This document shows positions 35,436 through 43,290 of a DNA stretch of 64,000 nucleotides, piece by piece. The notes beneath the pieces were generated by a model. That model was given only the letters and a program-made list of their open reading frames with translations. It was not told the DNA's origin and did no database searches. Origin of the DNA: Methanogranum sp963676045 (lineage in GTDB: Archaea; Thermoplasmatota; Thermoplasmata; Methanomassiliicoccales; Methanomethylophilaceae); assembly GCA_963676045.1 (NCBI GenBank), contig OY780938.1, forward strand, positions 434,001-498,000, given 5' to 3'. The translations under genes and the position numbers were made by a program. Each line of letters begins with the position of its first letter. The first letter of the stretch is position 1.

Positions 35436-36254
35436 TCAGCTGTCCATTACATTTTCCTTTTCCAATTCTTCCAATATGTTCTTTCTCAATGCCACGAATT
35501 CAGGATCGGAACGATCCCTCGGTCTCGGCCATGTTAGGTCCAATATCTGCTTTATGACGGCGGGACGCTTAGTGAGTATTATCACCCTGTCAGAAAGGAA
35601 AAGTGCCTCATCCACGGAATGGGTGACGAATATTATCGTCTGCTCCGTATTCTGCAGTATCTTCAGCAATTGGGTCTGCATGATGTTCCTTGTCTGCGCA
35701 TCCAATGCTCCGAACGGTTCATCCATCAGAGTGACCTCGGGATGATTGACGAATGCCCTTGCGATACCGACACGCTGCTTCATTCCACCGGACAGTTCGT
35801 GGACGCGTGCATCGGCGAATTTCTCGAGACCTACTATCTTTATGTATTTCTCGGCCCTCTCACGACGCTCATCCTTTGGAATGCCTGCTACCTCCATTCC
35901 GAATTCGACGTTCTTCCTGACGGACCTCCATGGGAATAGCGCAAAATCCTGGAACACCATTCCCCTATCGGAACCTGGTCCCTTGCATTGTCTTCCGCCT
36001 ATCTCGATGGTCCCGCTAGTGGGTTCCAATAGACCGGCGATCGCCCTCAATATTGTGGTCTTGCCGCATCCTGACGGCCCCACTATCGAGATGAGCTCGC
36101 CCTTCTTCACATCTAGTGTGAAATCATCTATTGCCACAACCTCTTTGTCATCGGTCCTAAAAACAACCCTGAGGTCCTTGATGCTCATCAGTATCTGGCC
36201 CTCATGGATGTCGTTGTATAGGTCTGCATGTTCCTTTGTCTTGTTTGCTTCCAA
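35436..36254 (-). CDS. ABC transporter ATPase, nitrate/sulfonate/taurine type
   Basis: The subunit (272 residues) has Walker A GPSGCGKTT, signature LSGGMKQR and Walker B VTLMDEPFGALD, matching the SsuB/TauB group. I choose TTG at 36254: it has GGAGGT eight bases upstream and lies four bases past the permease stop. The GTG at 36314 would overlap the permease, and the first ATG (36188) would cost 22 residues. Last gene of the binding protein-permease-ATPase operon. Confidence 0.9.
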   Translation of the reverse strand: MEANKTKEHADLYNDIHEGQILMSIKDLRVVFRTDDKEVVAIDDFTLDVKKGELISIVGPSGCGKTTILRAIAGLLEPTSGTIEIGGRQCKGPGSDRGMVFQDFALFPWRSVRKNVEFGMEVAGIPKDERRERAEKYIKIVGLEKFADARVHELSGGMKQRVGIARAFVNHPEVTLMDEPFGALDAQTRNIMQTQLLKILQNTEQTIIFVTHSVDEALFLSDRVIILTKRPAVIKQILDLTWPRPRDRSDPEFVALRKNILEELEKENVMDS

Positions 36255-36258
36255 AAAA

Positions 36259-37068
36259 TCAGACCTCCATTCCCATCCTCTTGGATACGAACCTGTGTAT
36301 GTAATCTGCGACACCAGTGGTCAATAGCCCCAATATGGCGATAACTACGATTCCAGCATAAGCTCCTGGCCAATAGCCCGCGGTAGCCTGTTCGGCGAGA
36401 TAGAATCCAATACCTCCGAGCGGGGTCGCATATAGCTCTGCTGCAACGATACACATCCAGCCTATACCTAGGCCGATCTTTATTCCATTCATGACATATG
36501 GTACGGTAGATGGCACCAACACCTTCACGAATGTCTGAGTCTGAGATGCGCCCAATGTTCTGGCAGCATCTACCAGTTGTGGGTCCATCTTCTTCACACC
36601 GAACACCACGTTGGTCAAAAGCGGGAAGAATATACCAACAAAGACTACAAGCATCGGTCCGGTGCTGTAATTTATCGCCAACATGAATATGGGAGCCCAT
36701 GCGATCGGTGCGATCGGTCTCAATACCTCGATGACGGGTGTGGCAAATTCATTCAACGTCTTGAAAGTTCCAAGCACTAGGCCCAAAGGAACTGCCACTA
36801 CCAAAGCCAGCAAGAATCCCTTTATGAATGTGGTCATACTCGACTGGATGTATGTGCCCAGGGAGATACCTGTCATGGTATCGCCGTTCTGTATCAAGTC
36901 TATGAGCGCATTCCAAGTCTGTAAAGGAGTTGGTATGGCGGGAGTGTGTGCCAATATGGACACCTCCCACCATATTATTATGAACGCAACCAATGAGATG
37001 ATGGTTATAAGTACGGTCCTTCCGAACCTGTGGTACTTGTTATGTTTGTCATACTTGAATTCCATCAT
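36259..37068 (-). CDS. ABC transporter permease, nitrate/sulfonate/taurine type
   Basis: The 269-residue membrane subunit has about six helices and the EAA-type loop (about 175-200, around LVDAARTLGASQTQTFVKV) that docks the ATPase. It matches SsuC/TauC-type permeases. The frame extends to a GTG at 37101 inside the binding-protein gene; the ATG at 37068, 13 bases after that gene's stop, is preferred, with the adjacent ATG at 37065 equally possible because of the nearby GGAG. Confidence 0.9.
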   Translation of the reverse strand: MMEFKYDKHNKYHRFGRTVLITIISLVAFIIIWWEVSILAHTPAIPTPLQTWNALIDLIQNGDTMTGISLGTYIQSSMTTFIKGFLLALVVAVPLGLVLGTFKTLNEFATPVIEVLRPIAPIAWAPIFMLAINYSTGPMLVVFVGIFFPLLTNVVFGVKKMDPQLVDAARTLGASQTQTFVKVLVPSTVPYVMNGIKIGLGIGWMCIVAAELYATPLGGIGFYLAEQATAGYWPGAYAGIVVIAILGLLTTGVADYIHRFVSKRMGMEV

Positions 37069-37081
37069 CTCCGTCAACTGT

Positions 37082-38275
37082 TTACGCCTTAATAAGCTCA
37101 CTGTTGATGGTTGTGATCGTCGCAGGTGGCGCCCCCATGAGGCCGAAGTCCACAGTACCGTTCTGAAGTGCTACTGCTACTCCTGCACCATTAGTTGCTC
37201 CGGAGAGGGCTATTGTTATCCCATACTCGCTGAAGAATCCCTGTTCGATCGCGGCGTGCAATGCGATCTGATGAAGATCACCAGTTATGACTGCCACAGA
37301 GACCGTCACATTAGATGTTGACTTGCTTACACCCTGCAGTGCATTTGCCAAGTAGCTCCCATCAACGAACGCATTAGCGAAATCGGTGGAATTTGCAAAA
37401 CCGAGGTCCTGTACGGTGTGCTTCAACGATCCGAGTTCCTTCAAGCTATCCGTTAGAGAAGCCACATCTGCTACCAATGACGCCAAAGGTGTGCTGTCAT
37501 CACTTCCATAGGTGTATGTGACGGTCGCCAATGATTCTTCGATCTCTTCTGTCGTCAACCCGCTGGTCTTCTGAACGCAAAGAGCTACGAGGTCGTTGTA
37601 TTCTGCAGATCCAGGATTCGCAAGTGCATCTTGCACCCAGTCTACGCCTTCAACATAAGCTGCCAAAAATCTCTCTGTGACGTCAGAATGCGAAGTTATG
37701 TATGATGTCGAACCTGCTAATACGCAGCATGTGTGACCAGGGAATATATTATTGGTCAATGCGAGGGCTGTATAGACATCAGATGTATCGTCTATTATCG
37801 CCTGATATTGTGGCTGCCACAATATCCCTGCGTTGATTATTGTATTTCCGAGTGCTGCTGTGGCATTCGCCACACTTGCAACATAATAGACGCTATCTGA
37901 GCTTATTGTCATGCCCTGCTGATATAGTACAAACTTAAGACCGAGATTCTCCTCGACTATCGTCTGAAGTTGAATGCTTTGTATCGATGTGGTACCAGGG
38001 GTGCCGAATATCAGACCGCCCCATGCCGTGGCATTCGCTTCTGTGATTATGTAATTTCCTTCATCGTTGATGGAATAGAACTCCTCTACTCCGCCTCTCT
38101 CTTCCAATACAGTGGCTTTGATGTAAAGACCGGAACCTTCCGTGTTCACCCTGGCGATCAGAGTGTAGGAGGGGGTCGCGTCATCATTGTTATTATTCTT
38201 CACAATGGCAAAGACACCAACGCTTGCTATGACTATCACCGCAACTATTGCGATGACGATTATTTTCTTGTCCAT
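37082..38275 (-). CDS. ABC substrate-binding protein, apparently circularly permuted
   Basis: The 397-residue protein has a signal anchor (about 5-24) and two regions of the SsuA/TauA-type binding protein in swapped order. The part that normally comes second comes first: LIARVNTEGSGLY at about 38, GTPGTTSIQSIQL at about 91, GILWQP, and HTCCVLAG. The canonical opening lobe (GDLHQIALHAAIEQGFF, then GTVDFGLMGAPPAT) is at about residues 330-390. The protein stops at NSELIK, exactly where a canonical chain would continue into IIAQVNTEGSG. The reading frame is intact and the linker (about 245-320) is extra sequence. Start has GAGGT eight bases upstream. The ligand is unknown. Confidence 0.8.
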   Translation of the reverse strand: MDKKIIVIAIVAVIVIASVGVFAIVKNNNNDDATPSYTLIARVNTEGSGLYIKATVLEERGGVEEFYSINDEGNYIITEANATAWGGLIFGTPGTTSIQSIQLQTIVEENLGLKFVLYQQGMTISSDSVYYVASVANATAALGNTIINAGILWQPQYQAIIDDTSDVYTALALTNNIFPGHTCCVLAGSTSYITSHSDVTERFLAAYVEGVDWVQDALANPGSAEYNDLVALCVQKTSGLTTEEIEESLATVTYTYGSDDSTPLASLVADVASLTDSLKELGSLKHTVQDLGFANSTDFANAFVDGSYLANALQGVSKSTSNVTVSVAVITGDLHQIALHAAIEQGFFSEYGITIALSGATNGAGVAVALQNGTVDFGLMGAPPATITTINSELIKA

Positions 38276-38314
38276 GTTGGAACCTCTTGTGAATGAAAGA
38301 AATTGTGAAGTATA

Positions 38315-38350
38315 TTATCCTATTGGATAATTATCTCCATAATAGGATAA
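38315..38350. promoter_or_regulatory. nested inverted repeat upstream of the ABC operon
   Basis: Perfect 10-bp arms TTATCCTATT (38315-38324) and AATAGGATAA (38341-38350) enclose another TTGGATAATTATCTCCA near-palindrome. Thus four TTATCC/GGATAA half-sites lie 40-75 bp before the binding-protein start. It probably binds a regulator of the operon; the half-site also resembles the TGGAT elements near mtaC. Confidence 0.55.
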
Positions 38351-38454
38351 AATTTGTTATTTTAATAACTTTTGTAAAATGAGAAGATTAACCGATAACA
38401 GTGATGAATCCTCGATGAATCTGAATGCATTTGATGATACCAGCGTATCGATCA

Positions 38455-39015
38455 TCATCGGTGGTCCGCATCATCCAACAATAAACATAAACTGGTGACG
38501 GTCTTCCAATTCCTAACCGTAACAGAAACAGATCCCTTCATTATATTGGAGTACATCTTCGAGATACGTATGCTTTGATCGCATAGGAGATAGATCTCTT
38601 TCTCTCCTATGCTGATCATATCCTTTCCCGAATGGACATTTTCCAATTTCTCTATGAATTCATGTTTAACCTGATCATCGAAGAGACAAACGTACAAATG
38701 TTCGATGCCATCGGAATCCTTTATCGATGCCGATTCCACGAATTCTGATGGGACTCCATGAAATACTGACCTCATCTCATCCTCATCCCTCATTGTGACC
38801 TCGCTTTTGAATCCAAATCTGTCAAAGAATCCTTTTGATATGTTCTTTCTAATGACCTCTCCACTTAGATCGGTATCAAAAATGACATTTCCGCTCTGTA
38901 GATAGGTCTTTACATCTTGGAATCCGAGATCGATGAACAATTGCCTTAGCTCTGACATCTTGACGATGTTCTTTCCACCCACATTGATCCCTTTGAAGAA
39001 TACCACGTATCTCAT
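38455..39015 (-). CDS. DUF1697 family protein
   Basis: The 186-residue protein opens with MRYVVFFKGINVGGKNIVKM, then TYLQSGNVIFD, both hallmarks of DUF1697. The family is widespread and of unknown function. The open frame continues upstream to 39078, but the family start is the ATG at 39015. It is 62 bp downstream of the tRNA-Leu 3' end on the same strand. Confidence 0.82.
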   Translation of the reverse strand: MRYVVFFKGINVGGKNIVKMSELRQLFIDLGFQDVKTYLQSGNVIFDTDLSGEVIRKNISKGFFDRFGFKSEVTMRDEDEMRSVFHGVPSEFVESASIKDSDGIEHLYVCLFDDQVKHEFIEKLENVHSGKDMISIGEKEIYLLCDQSIRISKMYSNIMKGSVSVTVRNWKTVTSLCLLLDDADHR

Positions 39016-39077
39016 TCTGCACCAACCCGATGAAATTGGAAGTCGTGAACCTTGATGAGGGTGCAGCAAAATAAACA

Positions 39078-39163
39078 TGGTGCAGGGGAGGGGATTTGAA
39101 CCCCCGGAACACTAAGTACAGGATCCTAAGTCCTGCGCCTTTTCCTGGCTCGGCAACCCCTGC
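39078..39163 (-). tRNA. tRNA-Leu (anticodon UAG), CCA encoded
   Basis: On the minus strand the acceptor GCAGGGG pairs with CCCCTGC. The anticodon stem is CAGGA/TCCTG with loop CTTAGGA, giving anticodon UAG for CUA codons. A long variable arm (TACTTAGTGTTC) and T-loop TTCAAAT follow. Discriminator A and an encoded CCA end the gene. Length and long variable arm fit leucine. Despite the UAG anticodon this is not a suppressor: it pairs with CUA, not with the stop codon UAG. Confidence 0.92.
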
Positions 39164-39261
39164 TTTACTGCCCGTACCAACTTCAGATTATTATTGTTTG
39201 TCATCGCCTTCGAAAGATAATATAAATGCTCAGCAGATACACCACATATTAGAGGAATCAC

Positions 39262-41082
39262 ATGACTGATATTCTGGCAAAAGACGGTCAACAGTTACTC
39301 CTTGGTAACGAGGCGATCACCAGAGGACTTGTAGAGGCGGGAGTGAAATTCGCCGCCACATATCCCGGTACCCCTTCTTCGGAGATAGGCAACATACTTG
39401 AGACGATGGCCCACGAGACCGGGATGTATTTCGAATTCTCATCGAATGAGAAAGTGGCGTTGGAGGCAGCGGCAGCGGCCGCATCAGCCGGCGTAAGGTC
39501 ATTCACGTTCATGAAGCACGTCGGACTGAACGTCGCGGCCGACCCGATGATGACGCTTGCGTATTCAGGTGTGAGAGCTGGTATGCTCATCCTGTCCGCT
39601 GACGACCCTTCGGCCCACAGCTCACAGAACGAACAGGACAACAGGTACTACGCCACCTTGTCATTGCTGCCGATGATGGAACCGTCCACGCCACAAGAGG
39701 CCAAGGATATGATCGTCGATGCTTACAAGGTATCCGAGGAACTCACCGTGCCATTGATATTCAGGACGACCACGAGGGTCAATCATGCCCGCTCCATCGT
39801 GAGATTCGGACAAGTGTCGGATTCTCCTGCGATCGGTCATTTCGATAAGGACGACAGGAGATTCGTCAACATACCTGCGTTCGCTAAGCTCAACAGGGTG
39901 AAGCTCCTGGAGATCAACAAGAGGGCACAAGAGCTCTCAGAGGCTTCGCATCTCAATTTCGAAGAGGGCTCTGGAGATGTGGGCATAATAACATCTGGGG
40001 TGTCATACACTTATGTCAAGGAATACACCTCCGGCGCATCTATACTCAAACTCGGATTCACGAATCCCCTTCCTGAGAAGAAGATAGCTTCCTTCATCAA
40101 GAACAAAAGATGCATCATTGTCGTCGAGGAGCTAGAACCGTTCCTGGAGGACCAAGTTCTGAGGATATGCGCCCAGAACAGACTAGACGTCCCTGTATTC
40201 GGAAAGAGGTCCGGACATCTTCCAAGGCAATGGGAATTCTCTCCGGATACGATGAAGAATCTGTCAGACCTTGTGAAGGTCGAGGTCATGCCGGTGCCAC
40301 TTGGACAATGCGACATCAAGCTTCCTGGAAGGCCGCCGACACTGTGTGCAGGATGCCCGCACAGGGGGATATATGCCGCCACTAAGAAGGCCATGGGCAA
40401 CAGACCCCATGTGTATTGTTCTGACATCGGATGCTACACCCTCGGAGTTCAGGAACCGTTCAATGCAGCGGATTTCATAATTTGCATGGGCGGAGGAGCC
40501 GGTGCTGCAGGAGGTTTCGCACAGGCGACAGACCAGAAGGCAGTGGCATTCCTCGGGGATTCCACGTTCTTCCACGCAGGCATACCCCCGCTTACATCCG
40601 CCATATTCAATGACCACAAGATCGTGATGGTCATACTGGACAATAGGACCACGGCCATGACTGGGCATCAACCCAATCCTGGTACTGGCAGGGCCTTCGG
40701 AAATGTGAACACTGAGGCGATCGACATAGAGTCCATGGTCAAGGGAGTCGGCGTGAAATTCGTGAAAACGGTCGATCCCTATGACGTCAAGGAATCCACA
40801 AAGGTCATGAAGGAGGCCATCGAATTCGACGGAGTGGCAGTGGTGATATCCAAGAGGGCATGTCCGCTGGAGCTCAAGAAACAGAAAGTGCTCATAGCCA
40901 AACAATTCGCTGTGGACAAGGACAAATGCATCAAATGTTACACATGCTTGAAGATGATAGCCTGTCCCGCCCTCATAAAGGAGAAGGACATGACGCTCAC
41001 TGTCGACAAGACGCAATGCATAGGATGCGGGATGTGCGCGAATGTCTGCCCGAAAGGGGCCATCACAGAGGTGAAACAATGA
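39262..41082 (+). CDS. iorA: indolepyruvate:ferredoxin oxidoreductase, alpha subunit
   Basis: The 606-residue subunit has an N-terminal pyruvate-ferredoxin oxidoreductase-like domain (NEAITRGLVEAGVKFAATYPGTPSSE), a central thiamine pyrophosphate domain (GDSTFFHAGIPPLTSAIFN, about 433-451) and two C-terminal [4Fe-4S] motifs (CIKCYTCLKMIACP; CIGCGMCANVCP). It oxidatively decarboxylates aryl pyruvates to aryl-CoA with ferredoxin, or runs in reverse for aromatic amino-acid synthesis. It overlaps iorB by ATGA. Confidence 0.95.
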   Translation: MTDILAKDGQQLLLGNEAITRGLVEAGVKFAATYPGTPSSEIGNILETMAHETGMYFEFSSNEKVALEAAAAAASAGVRSFTFMKHVGLNVAADPMMTLAYSGVRAGMLILSADDPSAHSSQNEQDNRYYATLSLLPMMEPSTPQEAKDMIVDAYKVSEELTVPLIFRTTTRVNHARSIVRFGQVSDSPAIGHFDKDDRRFVNIPAFAKLNRVKLLEINKRAQELSEASHLNFEEGSGDVGIITSGVSYTYVKEYTSGASILKLGFTNPLPEKKIASFIKNKRCIIVVEELEPFLEDQVLRICAQNRLDVPVFGKRSGHLPRQWEFSPDTMKNLSDLVKVEVMPVPLGQCDIKLPGRPPTLCAGCPHRGIYAATKKAMGNRPHVYCSDIGCYTLGVQEPFNAADFIICMGGGAGAAGGFAQATDQKAVAFLGDSTFFHAGIPPLTSAIFNDHKIVMVILDNRTTAMTGHQPNPGTGRAFGNVNTEAIDIESMVKGVGVKFVKTVDPYDVKESTKVMKEAIEFDGVAVVISKRACPLELKKQKVLIAKQFAVDKDKCIKCYTCLKMIACPALIKEKDMTLTVDKTQCIGCGMCANVCPKGAITEVKQ

Positions 41083-41672
41083 AGTATACCGTACAGATCG
41101 TCGGTGTGGGAGGACAAGGGGTACTGCTCGCATCGATGGTGCTTGGAAATGCCGCGATGCACTGTGGATACAAAGTGTCCATGAGCGAGGTCCATGGGAT
41201 GGCGCAGAGGGGCGGTAGCGTACTATCGACGTTGCGTTTCGGGGATGATATCATCAGTCCGCTTGAATCCACTGGTGGCGCAGATCTCATAATGGGATTC
41301 GAACCGGTCGAGACCTGCAGGTCCCTTGCACTTGGGAACAAGGACACGAAGATACTGATGAATCTGGATCCGGTGTACCCTTCGATGGTGGCCGCTGGTT
41401 TCGAAGAGTATCCCGATGTCGAAGAGCTCGTGAAATGCGTAAAAGGCATAAGCGGCCATGTTTCAACGATCGAGGCAACCAAGATAGCCATAAACGCAGG
41501 AAAGGCCGTTGCTGCCAACGCAGTGATGATCGGTGCGGTGGCGGCAACCAAAGGGTTCCCGATATCGAAGGACATGCTCAAAGAAACGCTCATGGAGACG
41601 GTACCTGAAAAATTCAAGGACCTGAATTCGAAAGCTTTCGATATGGGCTATGACTCGATGAAGCATCAATAA
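41079..41672 (+). CDS. iorB: indolepyruvate:ferredoxin oxidoreductase, beta subunit
   Basis: The 197-residue gamma-domain subunit opens with YTVQIVGVGGQGVLLAS and has the HGMAQRGGSV motif. The ATG at 41079 overlaps the iorA stop; the longer frame to 40860 lies inside iorA and is spurious upstream. It completes the IorAB complex. Confidence 0.94.
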   Translation: MKYTVQIVGVGGQGVLLASMVLGNAAMHCGYKVSMSEVHGMAQRGGSVLSTLRFGDDIISPLESTGGADLIMGFEPVETCRSLALGNKDTKILMNLDPVYPSMVAAGFEEYPDVEELVKCVKGISGHVSTIEATKIAINAGKAVAANAVMIGAVAATKGFPISKDMLKETLMETVPEKFKDLNSKAFDMGYDSMKHQ

Positions 41673-41711
41673 AGCTCAATATATTCTTAAAAATCAATTA
41701 GAATATGGATC

Positions 41712-41730
41712 TTGGGGCATAAAGCCCCAA
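41712..41730. terminator. hairpin between iorB and the FtsZ-like gene
   Basis: Perfect stem TTGGGGC / GCCCCAA with an ATAAA loop lies between convergent genes, 40 bp after iorB and 27 bp after the FtsZ-like gene. Confidence 0.55.
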
Positions 41731-41757
41731 ATGATCTATATGTTGTGTCGAACCGAC

Positions 41758-42477
41758 TCAAATATCCTGAACGACCGAAGACCTTATCTCCGTGATCTCT
41801 TGGAAACCTGTCTGTTCCTTCTTTTGGCTCATCATCGCTGCGACGGCCTCTACCTCTTCCTTCAAGAAAGTCGGTATCTTATCAACAGTGGCCATTATGA
41901 CCTTCCGGATACATGCATTTACCTCTGCCATTGCCTTCTCGAACGTCAATTCAGGCATCTGCTCGATCATACGATCGTTCTGGAACCTGAATACGTTCAT
42001 GCAAACGGCCCTCAATGCTCTGAGTCCCTCTGCTGCTGCTGACATCCTCGATCCCTCGAATGTGAACGGATCGATGACTATCGCAAATGTCATGACATTC
42101 AGACGATCGCATATCTCTGCGACCACCGATACTGCTCCAGTCCCTGTACCTCCTCCGAGTCCAGCAACTATGAACACTGCGTCATGACCGACTAGTGCCT
42201 GTCTTATCTCTTCCTCATGGACCTGCGCACACTTCTTTCCAAGTCTCGCATCCCCATGAGTCCCTTCCCCCCTGGTAACCTCCTTACAAATGTAGATCTT
42301 CTTGTCGGCCGATGTCGAAAGAAGCGCCACTTTGTTGGTATTGACAGCTACGGTGTCCACTGGAGCCAGAGAACAGTAAAGATCGTTCACAACGTTGCAT
42401 CCAGCTCCGCCTACACCGATCACAGCAATATGCGGCTCCAAGGATATTTCCATACCCGCCTCAACCGTACATACCAT
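41758..42477 (-). CDS. truncated FtsZ-like GTPase
   Basis: The product (239 residues from the ATG at 42477; the ATG at 42492 is possible) has the FtsZ nucleotide-binding motif IGVGGAGCNVV, the tubulin signature GLGGGTGTGA and an H7-like helix (LTFEKAMAEVNACIRK). It then ends after about 40 residues. The whole C-terminal domain, including the T7 loop (GxxNxDFADV) needed for GTP hydrolysis in filaments, is missing. No remnant of it follows. It should bind GTP but not form normal treadmilling filaments. It is 100 bp downstream of an RHH regulator on the same strand, recalling CdrS-FtsZ gene pairs of haloarchaea. Confidence 0.8.
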   Translation of the reverse strand: MVCTVEAGMEISLEPHIAVIGVGGAGCNVVNDLYCSLAPVDTVAVNTNKVALLSTSADKKIYICKEVTRGEGTHGDARLGKKCAQVHEEEIRQALVGHDAVFIVAGLGGGTGTGAVSVVAEICDRLNVMTFAIVIDPFTFEGSRMSAAAEGLRALRAVCMNVFRFQNDRMIEQMPELTFEKAMAEVNACIRKVIMATVDKIPTFLKEEVEAVAAMMSQKKEQTGFQEITEIRSSVVQDI

Positions 42478-42577
42478 TAGTGCATCCCCCATCCCTAAAT
42501 CGTTTCACCGATCATCTGACAGGATACGCGTTAGCGTTCCCATCCACCCTATCAGATGACCAAACTCCCATCCCTTC

Positions 42578-42943
42578 TTACTTGAGCTGCGAAGCCATCT
42601 GCGCTGCCTTGACAGCGCGTGCAATGACGTCTTCCTGGATACTTGCAGGTACAATGACATCCAAGATGCATTTCCTTGCAAATTCCTCAGCGGAGATCGA
42701 GCAAGTCCCATCCATTTCGATCCCCCTGAGGATACCAAGCTGTACGTCACTGAGGCGAACGAAGATCCCACCTTCAGTTCCCGTACCAGTTGCACCAACC
42801 TTTTTCATGATGATGTAACTGACTATGGCTTCACGGATAAAATCTGACCTGTTCCCAATACCATGATCAGCCATAAAGTCTTCCATATTCTGGATTTCCT
42901 CAGGTCCCATCCTGATCGTGATCTTTGTTCCCTCATCGGCCAT
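42578..42943 (-). CDS. ribbon-helix-helix regulator, CdrS-like
   Basis: The 121-residue protein has an N-terminal RHH domain (KITIRMGPEEIQNMEDFM, then NRSDFIREAIVSYI, about 6-48) and a C-terminal domain of unknown fold (about 60-121). The ATG at 42943 has GGTGA five bases upstream; a GTG three codons earlier is not favoured. Position directly before an ftsZ-like gene resembles the CdrS cell-division regulator of haloarchaea, but CdrS is shorter. The upstream DNA holds repeated GTCWTACA sites that could be its targets. Confidence 0.72.
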   Translation of the reverse strand: MADEGTKITIRMGPEEIQNMEDFMADHGIGNRSDFIREAIVSYIIMKKVGATGTGTEGGIFVRLSDVQLGILRGIEMDGTCSISAEEFARKCILDVIVPASIQEDVIARAVKAAQMASQLK

Positions 42944-42998
42944 ATTTATCACCGTATTTTTTGCTCGTGGGTCTTATCTGACTCACAATATCAAATAT

Positions 42999-43050
42999 GT
43001 CTTACATCGTATATATAGTTTGTCAGACAAACGTCTTACAACGTCTTACA
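42999..43050. promoter_or_regulatory. RHH-gene promoter with GTCTTACA repeats and palindrome
   Basis: GTCTTACA occurs at 42999-43006, 43033-43040 and 43043-43050, the last two as a perfect tandem ACGTCTTACA repeat. On the minus strand a TATA-like CTATATATACG (about 43018-43008) lies between them. A perfect GTTTGTC-A-GACAAAC palindrome (43018-43032) abuts it. The layout suits autoregulation of the RHH/FtsZ-like pair. Confidence 0.58.
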
Positions 43051-43180
43051 AGAATGATGAAAAATTATAATCATCCTTTCAATTTAATCATTAAATATTG
43101 TAGTAAATATATAAACATATCAATTGGAAAGAACATAAATCGAAGTTTTGAAAAACCATGTCGGACATTTATTTTTGCGT

Positions 43181-43210
43181 GTCATACATCACGGTCATAC
43201 AATGTATGAC
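43181..43210. promoter_or_regulatory. GTCATACA repeats upstream of leuS
   Basis: GTCATACA at 43181-43188 and 43194-43201 is followed by its inverse TGTATGAC at 43203-43210, forming a 17-bp palindrome. These differ by one base from the GTCTTACA sites near the RHH promoter. They lie about 30 bp before the leuS TATA-like AATTATATATTAAG (about 43238-43251). Nothing else is visible in the AT-rich 42944-43290 gap. Confidence 0.5.
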
Positions 43211-43290
43211 AAAATGATTGGGTTGATTTTTGGGAAATTATATATTAAGTGTAAATATACACGCGGACATAGCTCTGAAAGGGAATCCCA

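Noticed and set aside
41281..41330. GATTCGAACC resembling a tRNA T-arm
   Set aside because: It lies inside iorB in frame and lacks acceptor and anticodon stems.
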